The translations under genes were made by a program, and so were the position numbers. A DNA stretch of 64,000 nt, taken from assembly GCA_963708325.1 (NCBI GenBank), contig OY970203.1, forward strand, positions 2,604,001-2,668,000, written 5' to 3'. The notes beneath the pieces were generated by a model. That model searched no databases and was not told where the DNA came from. It saw only the letters and a program-made list of their open reading frames with translations. Source of the DNA: G963708325 sp963708325. GTDB lineage: Bacteria > Actinomycetota > Thermoleophilia > Solirubrobacterales > 70-9. Each line of letters opens with the position of its first letter. The stretch's first letter is position 1. This document shows positions 24,969 through 32,357 of the stretch, piece after piece.

Positions 24969-25409
24969 ATGCTGCGGAAGCTCCGCGAAAGAAGCCAGAG
25001 CGAGTCGGGTTTCACCCTGATCGAGCTCCTGGTTGTCGTGCTCATCCTGGGAATCCTGGCGGCAATCGCCATTCCCTCGTTCCTCAACCAGAGGACGAAG
25101 GCCCAGGACGCAAGTGCAAAGTCGGATGCCCGGACCGCCCAGACGGCGGCCGAGACGCTCGCGACCGATAACTCGGGTTCGTATGCGACCGTCGCTCCGG
25201 GGACCCTGACCGCGACCGAGCAGACCCTGACCGGCGCCAGTGGCCTCCAGGCCTCGGGCACCGCGACCACGTACGACGTGTCGGTGGTCTCCACGAGCGG
25301 TACCAGGTTCGGTGTCAGGCGCAATGCCGGCGGTACGTTCACGCGTTACTGCAACAACGTCGGCGCAGGCGGCTGTCACGCACCCGACGCGAACGGCAAC
25401 AACTGGTAG
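24969..25409 (+). CDS. pilA: Type IV major pilin, copy 1
   Basis: A 146-residue prepilin. The leader of 14 residues ends in Gly (RSQSESG), cleavage gives FTLIELLVVVLILGILAAIA with Glu5, and the helix continues through PSFLNQRTKAQDASAKSDAR. The globular part is Thr/Ser/Ala-rich with two C-terminal Cys (RYCNNVGAGGC). It differs from copy 2 at only two residues (Arg for Thr in FGVxRNAGG, Asn for Asp in YCxNVG). A strong ribosome site (GAAGGAGGG) precedes the ATG and a terminator follows. Its leader is short and shows no recognisable riboswitch. Confidence 0.95.
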   Translation: MLRKLRERSQSESGFTLIELLVVVLILGILAAIAIPSFLNQRTKAQDASAKSDARTAQTAAETLATDNSGSYATVAPGTLTATEQTLTGASGLQASGTATTYDVSVVSTSGTRFGVRRNAGGTFTRYCNNVGAGGCHAPDANGNNW

Positions 25410-25435
25410 CCGCTCGCTAGAGCTGAACGCTCCGA

Positions 25436-25465
25436 GGAGGGCGGGCCCTGTGCGGCCCGCCCTCC
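25436..25465 (+). terminator. Intrinsic terminator of pilin gene 1
   Basis: A perfect 12-bp stem (GGAGGGCGGGCC with GGCCCGCCCTCC), a 6-nt loop and the tail TTATT, 27 nt after the stop codon. It separates the two pilin transcription units. Confidence 0.85.
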
Positions 25466-25509
25466 TTATTGCCTGGACGGGATCACCGTCTAGGTGCTGT
25501 CCCTGAGTC

Positions 25510-25537
25510 TCAACCTTTTGCCCCTGGGAGCCGATAG
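25510..25537 (+). promoter_or_regulatory. Sigma-28-type promoter of pilin gene 2
   Basis: TCAACCTT-N12-GCCGATAG lies just upstream of the riboswitch, so the transcript would begin with it. The surrounding GGTGCTGTCCC (25493) also occurs upstream of pilin gene 1 (24815), showing that the leaders share ancestry. Confidence 0.5.
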
Positions 25538-25552
25538 GGACGGCAAGCAAGA

Positions 25553-25640
25553 GCCACGGTGCAAGGGCAGACCCGCCGCGAGGTGGGGACGCAAAGCCAC
25601 GGGGCTCCTTCAGGAGCAAGCCGGGCTGCCACCGGGGTCA
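25553..25640 (+). ncRNA. Cyclic-di-GMP-I riboswitch (GEMM-I)
   Basis: The sequence fits the GEMM-I aptamer. AGGGCAGACC is followed by a stem CCCGCC/GGTGGG capped by a GCGA (GNRA) tetraloop, then the hallmark GGGACGCAAAGCC, then a second hairpin (GGGCTCC TTCA GGAGC), and AAGCCGGGCTGCC closing helix P1 with the 5' strand (CGGTG and GGCAG pair with CTGCC and ACCG). It ends about 70 nt before the ATG of pilin 2. The expression platform is not obvious: the leader downstream has AAGGAGGG as ribosome site, so control could act on translation or on transcript elongation. Confidence 0.92.
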
Positions 25641-25710
25641 GGAAGACACCCGACTGGTTGGACCAATGGCTCGAGCAAAGCCAACGCAAGCACCCTTAAG
25701 GAGGGTTCGA

Positions 25711-26151
25711 ATGCTGCGGAAGCTCCGCGAAAGAAGCCAGAGCGAGTCGGGTTTCACCCTGATCGAGCTCCTGGTTGTCGTGCTCATCCTGGGAATCCTG
25801 GCGGCAATCGCCATTCCCTCGTTCCTCAACCAGAGGACGAAGGCCCAGGACGCAAGTGCAAAGTCGGATGCCCGGACCGCCCAGACGGCGGCCGAGACGC
25901 TCGCGACCGATAACTCGGGTTCGTATGCGACCGTCGCTCCGGGGACCCTGACCGCGACCGAGCAGACCCTGACCGGCGCCAGTGGCCTCCAGGCCTCGGG
26001 CACCGCGACCACGTACGACGTGTCGGTGGTCTCCACGAGCGGTACGAGGTTCGGTGTCACCCGCAATGCCGGCGGTACGTTCACGCGTTACTGCGACAAC
26101 GTCGGCGCAGGCGGCTGTCACGCACCCGACGCGAACGGCAACAACTGGTAG
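25711..26151 (+). CDS. pilA: Type IV major pilin, copy 2 (riboswitch-controlled)
   Basis: A 146-residue prepilin nearly identical to copy 1; I count four nucleotide differences in the coding region. The prepilin cleavage site (SESG/FTLIELL), Glu5 and the C-terminal Cys pair are the same. The ATG at 25711 follows AAGGAGGG; an ATG 45 nt upstream in frame is not supported by a ribosome site or by homology to copy 1. The GEMM-I riboswitch in its leader indicates that this copy responds to c-di-GMP. Confidence 0.95.
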   Translation: MLRKLRERSQSESGFTLIELLVVVLILGILAAIAIPSFLNQRTKAQDASAKSDARTAQTAAETLATDNSGSYATVAPGTLTATEQTLTGASGLQASGTATTYDVSVVSTSGTRFGVTRNAGGTFTRYCDNVGAGGCHAPDANGNNW

Positions 26152-26178
26152 CCGCTCGCTCGAGCTGCACGCTTGAGA

Positions 26179-26204
26179 GGGGGTGGGCCTTCGGGCCCGC
26201 CCCC
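26179..26204 (+). terminator. Intrinsic terminator of pilin gene 2
   Basis: An 11-bp stem (one G.T pair) with a TTCG tetraloop, GGGGGTGGGCC/GGCCCGCCCCC, followed by TTTTCTTT, 27 nt after the stop codon. Confidence 0.9.
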
Positions 26205-26274
26205 TTTTCTTTGCGCTGGTTTCCCGGGGCGGCCCGCGGTCCCGGAAACAGGCGTCGAGAGCTGGGCCGGCGCC

Positions 26275-26301
26275 TCAGGCGGTGGTAGCCGTGGCCGATG
26301 G
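26275..26301 (+). promoter_or_regulatory. Sigma-28-type promoter of the truncated minor prepilin copy
   Basis: TCAGGCGG-N11-GCCGATGG ends 18 nt before the ATG at 26320. Transcription could also run on into the intact minor prepilin operon at 26562. Confidence 0.45.
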
Positions 26302-26319
26302 GTCTCTCAGGCCGTCCGC

Positions 26320-26449
26320 ATGAGCGCCCACGGACAGATCGCATCCGTCACCAGGCGCGCGATCGCGCGCCTGCGCGACCAGCGCGGGATCGGCCTGGTC
26401 GAGATGCTGGTCGCGGCGGCCTCGTTCACCTTCGTCGTCGGGGCGGCGA
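26320..26449 (+). repeat. 130-bp direct repeat, copy 1
   Basis: Nearly identical to 26562-26691 (242 nt downstream), with one mismatch seen. It covers the start codon, leader peptide and part of the helix of the minor prepilin. Confidence 0.9.
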
Positions 26450-26559
26450 ATCCCGCGACCGGCGGGGGCGGCCGGGGGGGCGGGTGCAGGCAGCGCTTTA
26501 GACGCGGGCCCTCGCGGCCGATGTTTGTCGCGGGTCGTCTGCAACGAGCCCGAGCCTGA
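26320..26559 (+). pseudogene. Truncated duplicate of the minor prepilin 5' end
   Basis: The first 130 nt repeat the start of the intact gene at 26562 with one substitution (Gly for Ser in RGIxLVEML). Homology then breaks off within the hydrophobic helix after VVGAA, and the frame runs into unrelated Gly/Arg-rich sequence, giving a 79-residue product. It keeps the prepilin cleavage site but lacks the pilin body. It may be a remnant of a duplication, or it may simply carry the promoter. Confidence 0.8.
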
Positions 26560-26561
26560 AG

Positions 26562-26691
26562 ATGAGCGCCCACGGACAGATCGCATCCGTCACCAGGCGC
26601 GCGATCGCGCGCCTGCGCGACCAGCGCGGGATCAGCCTGGTCGAGATGCTGGTCGCGGCGGCCTCGTTCACCTTCGTCGTCGGGGCGGCGA
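26562..26691 (+). repeat. 130-bp direct repeat, copy 2
   Basis: Second copy of the repeat at 26320-26449; it forms the 5' end of the intact minor prepilin gene. Confidence 0.9.
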
Positions 26692-27137
26692 TGACGCTGT
26701 CGATCGTCGCCCTTCACAACGAGCCCAGGGCGGCCGAGCGCTCCGACCGCGTAAACCTCGCCCGCACCACCCTCGAGCGCATGACCCGCGAGCTGCGCCA
26801 GACCTACAGCGTGCAGACCGCCGGCTCCAACGAGCTGAGCTTCTTCACCTACGAGCGCGTCGGCGGGGCCACCACCTCCACCCAGCGGCTGGTCTCCTAT
26901 CGCTGCGACTCGGGCACGTGCGTGCGGCGCGAGGCCCCGGTCGGCCAGCCGCTGCCCGAGAGCGGCACGATCGTCGCCAGCGGGGTGACGAACTCGAACG
27001 TGTTCGACTACCTGCCGGACACGATCAACCCCGAGGAGGTCGACATCCGCTTCGTCTTGTCGATCCCCGGCCAAAGTCACACGATCGCCGTGGACGACGG
27101 CGTCAACCTGCGCAACGCGACCGACTTCTACAACTGA
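26562..27137 (+). CDS. Minor prepilin (PilW/GspJ-like)
   Basis: A 191-residue prepilin with a basic 23-residue leader (RLRDQRG) and a cleavage site before ISLVEMLVAAASF, with Glu at +5. The body has ARTTLERMTRELRQTYSVQ, typical of PilW/GspJ minor pilins, and one Cys pair (RCDSGTC). A GCCGATGT element (26517-26524) upstream resembles the sigma-28 -10, but its -35 is poor. The stop overlaps the next ATG by one nucleotide, so the two prepilins are coupled. Confidence 0.88.
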   Translation: MSAHGQIASVTRRAIARLRDQRGISLVEMLVAAASFTFVVGAAMTLSIVALHNEPRAAERSDRVNLARTTLERMTRELRQTYSVQTAGSNELSFFTYERVGGATTSTQRLVSYRCDSGTCVRREAPVGQPLPESGTIVASGVTNSNVFDYLPDTINPEEVDIRFVLSIPGQSHTIAVDDGVNLRNATDFYN

Positions 27138-28555
27138 TGCGCGCGGCTGACGAATCCGGCTTCACGGTGATCGAGGTCCTGGTCGCGGCGCTGATCCTTG
27201 CGATCGGGATCTTCGCGGCGCTCAACCTGCTCGACGTCTCCGCCCGCACCACGCTCAGCGCCGAGCGAAACCAGGTCGCGGTCAACCGCGCCCAGCGCGA
27301 GATGGAGGACCTGCGCGGGCTCGACTACGACCAGGTCGCGCTGACCGCGGCGCCGGCCACCTCGACCGACCCCAACAACCCCGGAAACCGCGTCTCGGGG
27401 GCCACCTTCGAGACCAAGGACGGCGACACCTCCAGCTACGCCGACCTGGTGATCAACGGCCAGACGGGGATCTCCAACGGCACGATCAACCCCGGCCCGA
27501 CCAGCTTCAGCACCGGCCAGGTCTCGGGCAAGGTCTACCGCTACGTGGTCTGGCAGAACGACCCGAAGTGCTCGACCTGCACCGGAACGCACGACTTCAA
27601 GCGCGTGATCGTCGCGGTCAAGCTCGACGCCACCGGCCTCGGCCAGGGAGCCCGCCGCTACGCCGAGATCCAGGCCGACTACACCAACCCCCAGGAGGGG
27701 GTGCAGGGATCGGCGCCGCCGCCGTCGAGCGACAACACCGTGACGGCGCAGCAGTTCCATCTGACCGACACCCCCTGCAGCTCGTCCACCCGGCAGGCGA
27801 TCGCCGACGACGCCGAGGTCTCGCCGCAGCCCTCGCAGCCGGGCCACCCGCTTCACAACAGCCTCGGCGCCTGCTCGGCCGGCAAGAAGACCGGCTCGAC
27901 GCCCGGGGCCCCCGACCTGCTGATCCTCGACGCTCCTCCCGACCCGACCCCGACCGACGATGCCGACCCGGTCCTCTACGACTACGCCACCGACCTCGAG
28001 CCGGTTGCCACCCCGATCACCGACCCCAAGAACCTCGCCGACAAGGGGCTGCAGCTGCGGCTGCCGAACAACACCGGCTGCTCGTTTGCCCCCTCGCTCT
28101 CGCAGGAGCCCAACAACTGGCAGATCGTCCACCGCTGGGTGACGCCGCCAATGCCGGCCTCGTTCGTCTCCACCACGGCGGGAACGCTGCGGATCTACAC
28201 GCGCACGCTCAACCAGTCGGCGCAGCAGCCCGCGAAGCTCTGCGTCTACCTGTTCACGCGCAACAGCGCCGGCGTGGACTCGCCGCTGCTCGACTCGACC
28301 TCGGGCCTGCCGTACTTCACCTACTCGCTGAGCGCGTGGCCCGACGGCAACGGCAACGGCAGCAGCAAGGCCTTCGGCCGCGTCACCGTGCCGCTCAAGT
28401 TCGCAAGCACGACGGTCGCCGCGGGCGCGCGCCTCGGCGTGGCGGTGGGGGAGGAGCGCTCGGCGACCTCGTCCGACGTCGAGATCGCCTACGACGACCC
28501 GCAGCTCGACTCCTACCTCGAGGTCGGGACCACCACGCCGCTGGACAGCTTCTGA
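27137..28555 (+). CDS. Large prepilin (PilV-like) with long C-terminal extension
   Basis: A 472-residue prepilin. A very short leader (MRAADESG) precedes FTVIEVLVAALILAIGIFAA with Glu5. The first 190 residues look like PilV (REMEDLRGLDYDQV). A further 280 residues follow, with Pro/Asp-rich linkers, several Cys (CSTC, CSSS, ACSAG, GCSF, LCVY) and a beta-rich module (GTLRIYTRTLNQSAQQPAKLCVYLF). This is several times longer than usual for the family and could be a tip adhesin or receptor-binding domain. The tail fold was not recognised. Confidence 0.85.
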   Translation: MRAADESGFTVIEVLVAALILAIGIFAALNLLDVSARTTLSAERNQVAVNRAQREMEDLRGLDYDQVALTAAPATSTDPNNPGNRVSGATFETKDGDTSSYADLVINGQTGISNGTINPGPTSFSTGQVSGKVYRYVVWQNDPKCSTCTGTHDFKRVIVAVKLDATGLGQGARRYAEIQADYTNPQEGVQGSAPPPSSDNTVTAQQFHLTDTPCSSSTRQAIADDAEVSPQPSQPGHPLHNSLGACSAGKKTGSTPGAPDLLILDAPPDPTPTDDADPVLYDYATDLEPVATPITDPKNLADKGLQLRLPNNTGCSFAPSLSQEPNNWQIVHRWVTPPMPASFVSTTAGTLRIYTRTLNQSAQQPAKLCVYLFTRNSAGVDSPLLDSTSGLPYFTYSLSAWPDGNGNGSSKAFGRVTVPLKFASTTVAAGARLGVAVGEERSATSSDVEIAYDDPQLDSYLEVGTTTPLDSF

Positions 28556-28638
28556 TGTGGGCGCCGAACGCGCAGCGTGAGGCGTCGGGCAGGTCTGGGT
28601 TCTTGTTCTGTCGCACGGTGTTCCGCCCCGGCCGCCTC

Positions 28639-28644
28639 TAGGCT
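28639..28644 (+). promoter_or_regulatory. Possible -10 element of the prepilin peptidase gene
   Basis: TAGGCT ends 9 nt before the ATG at 28654. Confidence 0.4.
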
Positions 28645-28653
28645 CGTAGCGCG

Positions 28654-29412
28654 ATGGTCGCACTGGCAGTGATCGCCCTCGTGGCCGGGCTGGTCGTCGG
28701 CAGCTTCGTCAACGTCGTCGCCCACCGCCTGCCGCTCGGCCAGTCGATCGTCCGCCCCGGCTCGCACTGCCCGCAATGCGGCCATCCGATCGCCCCGTAC
28801 GACAACGTCCCGATCGTCTCGTGGCTCGTCCTGCGCGGTCGCTGCCGCCACTGCGGGGCGGCGATCCCGGCGCGCTATCCGCTCACCGAGCTTGCCGGCG
28901 GCGTGCTGTTCTGCGCCACCTACCTGCGCTTCGCCGGCGAGGACCAGGTGTGGCTAGGGCTCGCCCTGGTGACGATGCTGCTCACCGTCACGGTCACCGA
29001 CCTCGAGCACCGGATCATCCCCAACAAGGTCGTGCTCCCGGGTGCGGTGGTCGGCGCCGCGATCGTGGCCGCGATCGATCCCTCCGACCTGGCCGAGAGC
29101 GCGATCGCCGCCGCCGCCGCCGGCGGCTTTCTGCTGCTGGTCGTGCTCGTCTACCCGCGCGGGATGGGGATGGGGGACGTCAAGCTGGCCGCGGCGATGG
29201 GGATCTACCTGGGCCGCGCCGTGGCACCGGCGCTGCTCGCGGGGTTCGCCGCCGGGGCGATCGTCGGTGTGGCGATCATGGCGCGCCGCGGCGCCGCCGC
29301 CCGCAAGCAGGCCGTGCCGTTCGGGCCCTTCCTCGCCCTCGGCGGGTTGGTGGGGCTGTTCGCGGGCGACCAGATCGTCGACTGGTACCTGGACACCTTC
29401 TTCAACGGCTAG
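28654..29412 (+). CDS. pilD: Prepilin peptidase (A24 family)
   Basis: A 252-residue membrane aspartic protease that removes prepilin leaders and N-methylates the new N-terminus. The N-terminal zinc region has two CxxC motifs (CPQC near residue 39, CRHC near 68), typical of the bifunctional enzymes. The catalytic Asp residues are in VTDLEHRIIPN (about 115) and GMGDVKLAAAMG (about 171). About seven membrane helices are expected. It sits between the minor prepilins and pilM. Confidence 0.95.
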   Translation: MVALAVIALVAGLVVGSFVNVVAHRLPLGQSIVRPGSHCPQCGHPIAPYDNVPIVSWLVLRGRCRHCGAAIPARYPLTELAGGVLFCATYLRFAGEDQVWLGLALVTMLLTVTVTDLEHRIIPNKVVLPGAVVGAAIVAAIDPSDLAESAIAAAAAGGFLLLVVLVYPRGMGMGDVKLAAAMGIYLGRAVAPALLAGFAAGAIVGVAIMARRGAAARKQAVPFGPFLALGGLVGLFAGDQIVDWYLDTFFNG

Positions 29413-29508
29413 CGTCCGGCGACGCCCGGTTTTCCGCTCTGCGGGCGGGATTTCGGCCATCCCCACGCATGCGGCCGAGGCGAGGCCGCGGTGCTCGTCC
29501 TCTACCGC

Positions 29509-29536
29509 TCAAGTAGGCGCCGCCCGCGGCCGATGA
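29509..29536 (+). promoter_or_regulatory. Sigma-28-type promoter of the pilM-pilN-pilO operon
   Basis: TCAAGTAG-N12-GCCGATGA ends 22 nt before the pilM ATG. Confidence 0.6.
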
Positions 29537-29558
29537 AGCCCTGTAGGCGGACGAACGT

Positions 29559-30623
29559 ATGACCGTGCTTTCCGGCAAGAAGAGCAAGTCGATCGTCGGT
29601 CTCGACATCGAGGCCGGCAGCATCGCCGCGACCGAGGTGCAGGCCAACGGCGGCGTGCAGGTGACCCGCGCCGCGGTGTCGTCCCTGGAGCCCGGCATCT
29701 TCAACGAGGGCGAGGTCACCGACGCCGAGGCCCTCGGGGAGGCGCTGTCGGCGATGTTCTCCGCCAACAAGCTCTCCAAGAGCGTGCGCCTCGGGATCGC
29801 CAACCAGCGCGTCGCCGTGCGCACCCTGCTGCTTCCGCCGATCGACCAGGGCAAGGAGCTCGAGGCCGCGATCCGCTTCCAGGCCCAGGACCACATCCCG
29901 ATGCCGCTGGAGCAGGCGGTGCTCGACTATCACGTGGTCGGCCGCCGCACGGTGCCCAACGGCGAGCAGCGCACCGTCGTCGTTGCCGTCGCCGCCCGCC
30001 GCGACATGATCACCCGCTCCCTCGAGGCGCTCACGGAGGCCGGCCTGCGGCCGACGGGGATCGACCTCTCCGCCTTCGGCATGATCCGCGCTCTCGCCGG
30101 GCCGGACGTCCCGGCCGGCGACGAACAGGCGCAGGGGACGCTCTACTGCAACCTCGGCGACGTCACCAACCTGGCGGTCGCCCAGGGAAGGACCTGCCTG
30201 TTCACCCGCGTCTCCACGTTCGGCGTCGAAGGCATCGCGCAGCGGCTCGCCGAGCGTCGGCGGCTGTCGATGGACCACGCCCGCCAGTGGCTCACCCACG
30301 TCGGCATGGAGAGCCCGGTGGAGGGGATCGACGGCGACCCGCAGACCGTGGCCGTCGCCCGCGACGTGCTCTCGGAGGGAGCCGCCAAGCTGACGGACGA
30401 GATCCGCCTCTCGCTCGACTTCTACGGCGCCCAGGAGGGTGCCGTGCCGGTGGAGAACGTGATCGTCTGCGGCCCCGGCGCGGCGATCCCCGGCCTTCTG
30501 GACCGGCTCGGCGTCGAGCTGGGAAGGCCGGTCGGCCTCGGCCGGCCGACGGCACTCGCCGGCCAGGAGTCCGGCGCGGCGGCGCGGCTCACCCTGTCCT
30601 ACGGCCTTGCCCTGGAGCAGTAG
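29559..30623 (+). CDS. pilM: Type IV pilus assembly protein PilM (actin-like)
   Basis: A 354-residue cytoplasmic actin-fold ATPase-like protein that binds PilN and the motor complex. The phosphate-1 motif is VGLDIEAGSIAATEV, followed by RLGIANQRVAVRTLLLP, QAQDHIPMP and VVVAVAARRDMI. The second phosphate motif region is LYCNLGDVTNLAV and the adenosine motif VIVCGPGAAIPGL. It is the first gene of the pilM-N-O cluster, 3 nt before pilN. Confidence 0.93.
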   Translation: MTVLSGKKSKSIVGLDIEAGSIAATEVQANGGVQVTRAAVSSLEPGIFNEGEVTDAEALGEALSAMFSANKLSKSVRLGIANQRVAVRTLLLPPIDQGKELEAAIRFQAQDHIPMPLEQAVLDYHVVGRRTVPNGEQRTVVVAVAARRDMITRSLEALTEAGLRPTGIDLSAFGMIRALAGPDVPAGDEQAQGTLYCNLGDVTNLAVAQGRTCLFTRVSTFGVEGIAQRLAERRRLSMDHARQWLTHVGMESPVEGIDGDPQTVAVARDVLSEGAAKLTDEIRLSLDFYGAQEGAVPVENVIVCGPGAAIPGLLDRLGVELGRPVGLGRPTALAGQESGAAARLTLSYGLALEQ

Positions 30624-30626
30624 GGA

Positions 30627-31505
30627 ATGCGCCCCGTCAACCTGATTCCCGCCGAGGAGCGCCGCGGAGAGCGCCAGAAGGCCCGCACCGGCCCGCTGGT
30701 CTACGTCGTCGTCGGCGTGCTCGGCGCGATCCTGATCGGCCTCGCGCTGGTGGTCACGACGAGCAACTCGATCTCCGACAGCAAGGCCAAGAAGAAGGAC
30801 CTCGAGGCGCAGAAGGAGAGCCTGCAGGCCCAGTCGCAGGCGCTCCGCAACTACGCGAGCTTCGCGTCGCTGAAGGCACAGCGCGAGCAGACCGTCGTCA
30901 GCCTCGCCCACAGCCGCTTCGACTGGGAGCGGGTGATGCGAGAGCTCACCCTGGTGTTGCCCGAGGACGTCTGGCTCACCCAGGTGACGGGAACGGTCTC
31001 GCCGAACGTCACCGTCACCGACTCGGCCGGCGACACCCTGCGCGGCAGCATCCAGGGGCCCGCCCTGGCGCTGATCGGCTGCGGCCGAAGCCAGGACTCG
31101 GTGGCGCGCCTTGTCGCGGCGCTGCACGAGATCGACGGCGTCACCCGGGTGGCGGTGAGCAAGTCCGAGAAGCCCACCGACACCGCCACCGACGCCTCCT
31201 CGGGCGGCAGCGGCTCCGGTGGCGCGGCCGCCGGCCAGGGCGATGACTGCCGCACGCGCAGCACGATCCCCCGCTTCGAGATCGTGATGGCCTTCGACGA
31301 GGCCCCGGTGGCCGCCACCGCCGCCAGCGGGACCACGCCGGGGGCGCCGGCACCGACGACGCCGCCGCCGGGAGGCACGACCACCCAGCCGGCAAGCTCG
31401 AACGGGACCAGCGACGCCCAGCAGCAGCAGCAGAGCGCCGCGCAGGCGACCAACGACGCAACCCAGAAGGCCGAGAACGCGGCCCAGATCGTTCCCGGAA
31501 AGTGA
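30627..31505 (+). CDS. pilN: Type IV pilus assembly protein PilN-like
   Basis: A 292-residue bitopic membrane protein. The N-terminus MRPVNLIPAEERR is the PilN peptide that docks in PilM. One membrane helix (VVVGVLGAILIGLALVV), a coiled coil (KKKDLEAQKESLQAQSQAL) and a ferredoxin-like domain (REQTVVSLAHSRFDWERVMREL) follow. The C-terminal 70 residues are Pro/Thr/Gln-rich low complexity, as in other actinobacterial versions. The stop overlaps the pilO start by 4 nt. Confidence 0.9.
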   Translation: MRPVNLIPAEERRGERQKARTGPLVYVVVGVLGAILIGLALVVTTSNSISDSKAKKKDLEAQKESLQAQSQALRNYASFASLKAQREQTVVSLAHSRFDWERVMRELTLVLPEDVWLTQVTGTVSPNVTVTDSAGDTLRGSIQGPALALIGCGRSQDSVARLVAALHEIDGVTRVAVSKSEKPTDTATDASSGGSGSGGAAAGQGDDCRTRSTIPRFEIVMAFDEAPVAATAASGTTPGAPAPTTPPPGGTTTQPASSNGTSDAQQQQQSAAQATNDATQKAENAAQIVPGK

Positions 31506-32356
31506 AGCGCTCCGACTCCGTCATCCTGATGGTCCTGCCGCTGGTGGCGCTCGTGGTCGGGTTCTGGCTGCTGATCCTCGCGCCGAAGCGCCACGAGGCG
31601 TCCAAGCTCTCCGGCGAGGTCTCGAAGCTGCAGTCCGCTGTGGACGAGCAGAAGCGGCTCGCCGCCTCCGCGGCCGAGGCGAAGCGAACCTTCCCCGACA
31701 ACTACGAGAAGGTGATCGAGATGGGGCGCGCCGTGCCCCAGGACGACGACACGGCCTCCCTGGTCGCCCAGTTCAGCCGGCTCAGCAAGCGCTCCGGAGT
31801 CGAGTTCCGCTCGATCGAGCTGGACTCCTCCCAGGCCCAGGCCGCGGCAACGGTCGCCGCGACCCCGCCGCCGTCGAGCGAGAGCGGCGGACAGCAGGGC
31901 GAGAGCAGCCAGAGCACCCCGACGTCGAGCACCGCGCCGGCGCCCACCGAGACCACGGCGGCGACGCTGCCGATCGGCGCCGGGATCGGCCCGGCCGGCT
32001 TCCCGGTGATGCCCTACAAGCTGGAGTTCCGCGGCGACTTCTTCCGCGTGGCGGACTTCATCCACGGGCTCGACCAGATGGTGACGACCAGCAACGGCGT
32101 GGTGGCGGTCCACGGGCGGCTGCTGACGATCGACGGCTTCAACCTCAAGCAGAACCCGGTGAGGGGCTTCCCCTCGCTGACCGCCCAGTTCAGCATCACG
32201 ACCTACCTGACGCCGTCCGCCCAGGGCCTCTCCGCCGGCGCGACGCCGGAGGGCCCGGGAGCGGCTCCGGCCTCGACCCAGCCCACCACGGCGCCGACAA
32301 CCGGCGCCCCCGCCCCAACTCCGACCTCGGCGCCCGCGCCGGCTCCGGGAGGCTGA
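31502..32356 (+). CDS. pilO: Type IV pilus assembly protein PilO-like
   Basis: A 284-residue membrane protein with an N-terminal helix (VILMVLPLVALVVGFWLLIL), a coiled coil (EASKLSGEVSKLQSAVDEQK) and a periplasmic-type domain with LVAQFSRLSKRSGVEF and YKLEFRGDFFRVADFIHGLD, characteristic of PilO. A Ser/Thr/Pro linker interrupts the domain, and the C-terminus is Pro/Thr-rich. The GTG start overlaps the end of pilN. Confidence 0.9.
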   Translation: MKRSDSVILMVLPLVALVVGFWLLILAPKRHEASKLSGEVSKLQSAVDEQKRLAASAAEAKRTFPDNYEKVIEMGRAVPQDDDTASLVAQFSRLSKRSGVEFRSIELDSSQAQAAATVAATPPPSSESGGQQGESSQSTPTSSTAPAPTETTAATLPIGAGIGPAGFPVMPYKLEFRGDFFRVADFIHGLDQMVTTSNGVVAVHGRLLTIDGFNLKQNPVRGFPSLTAQFSITTYLTPSAQGLSAGATPEGPGAAPASTQPTTAPTTGAPAPTPTSAPAPAPGG

Positions 32357-32357
32357 G

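Noticed and set aside
25666..25710. Upstream in-frame ATG of pilin 2 adding 15 residues
   Set aside because: It has no ribosome site, and pilin 1 starts at the position equivalent to 25711 with AAGGAGGG before it.
26497..26524. GCCGATGT before the intact minor prepilin as a separate promoter
   Set aside because: The -35 at the right distance (TTTAGACG) matches poorly, so it is mentioned only in the gene entry.
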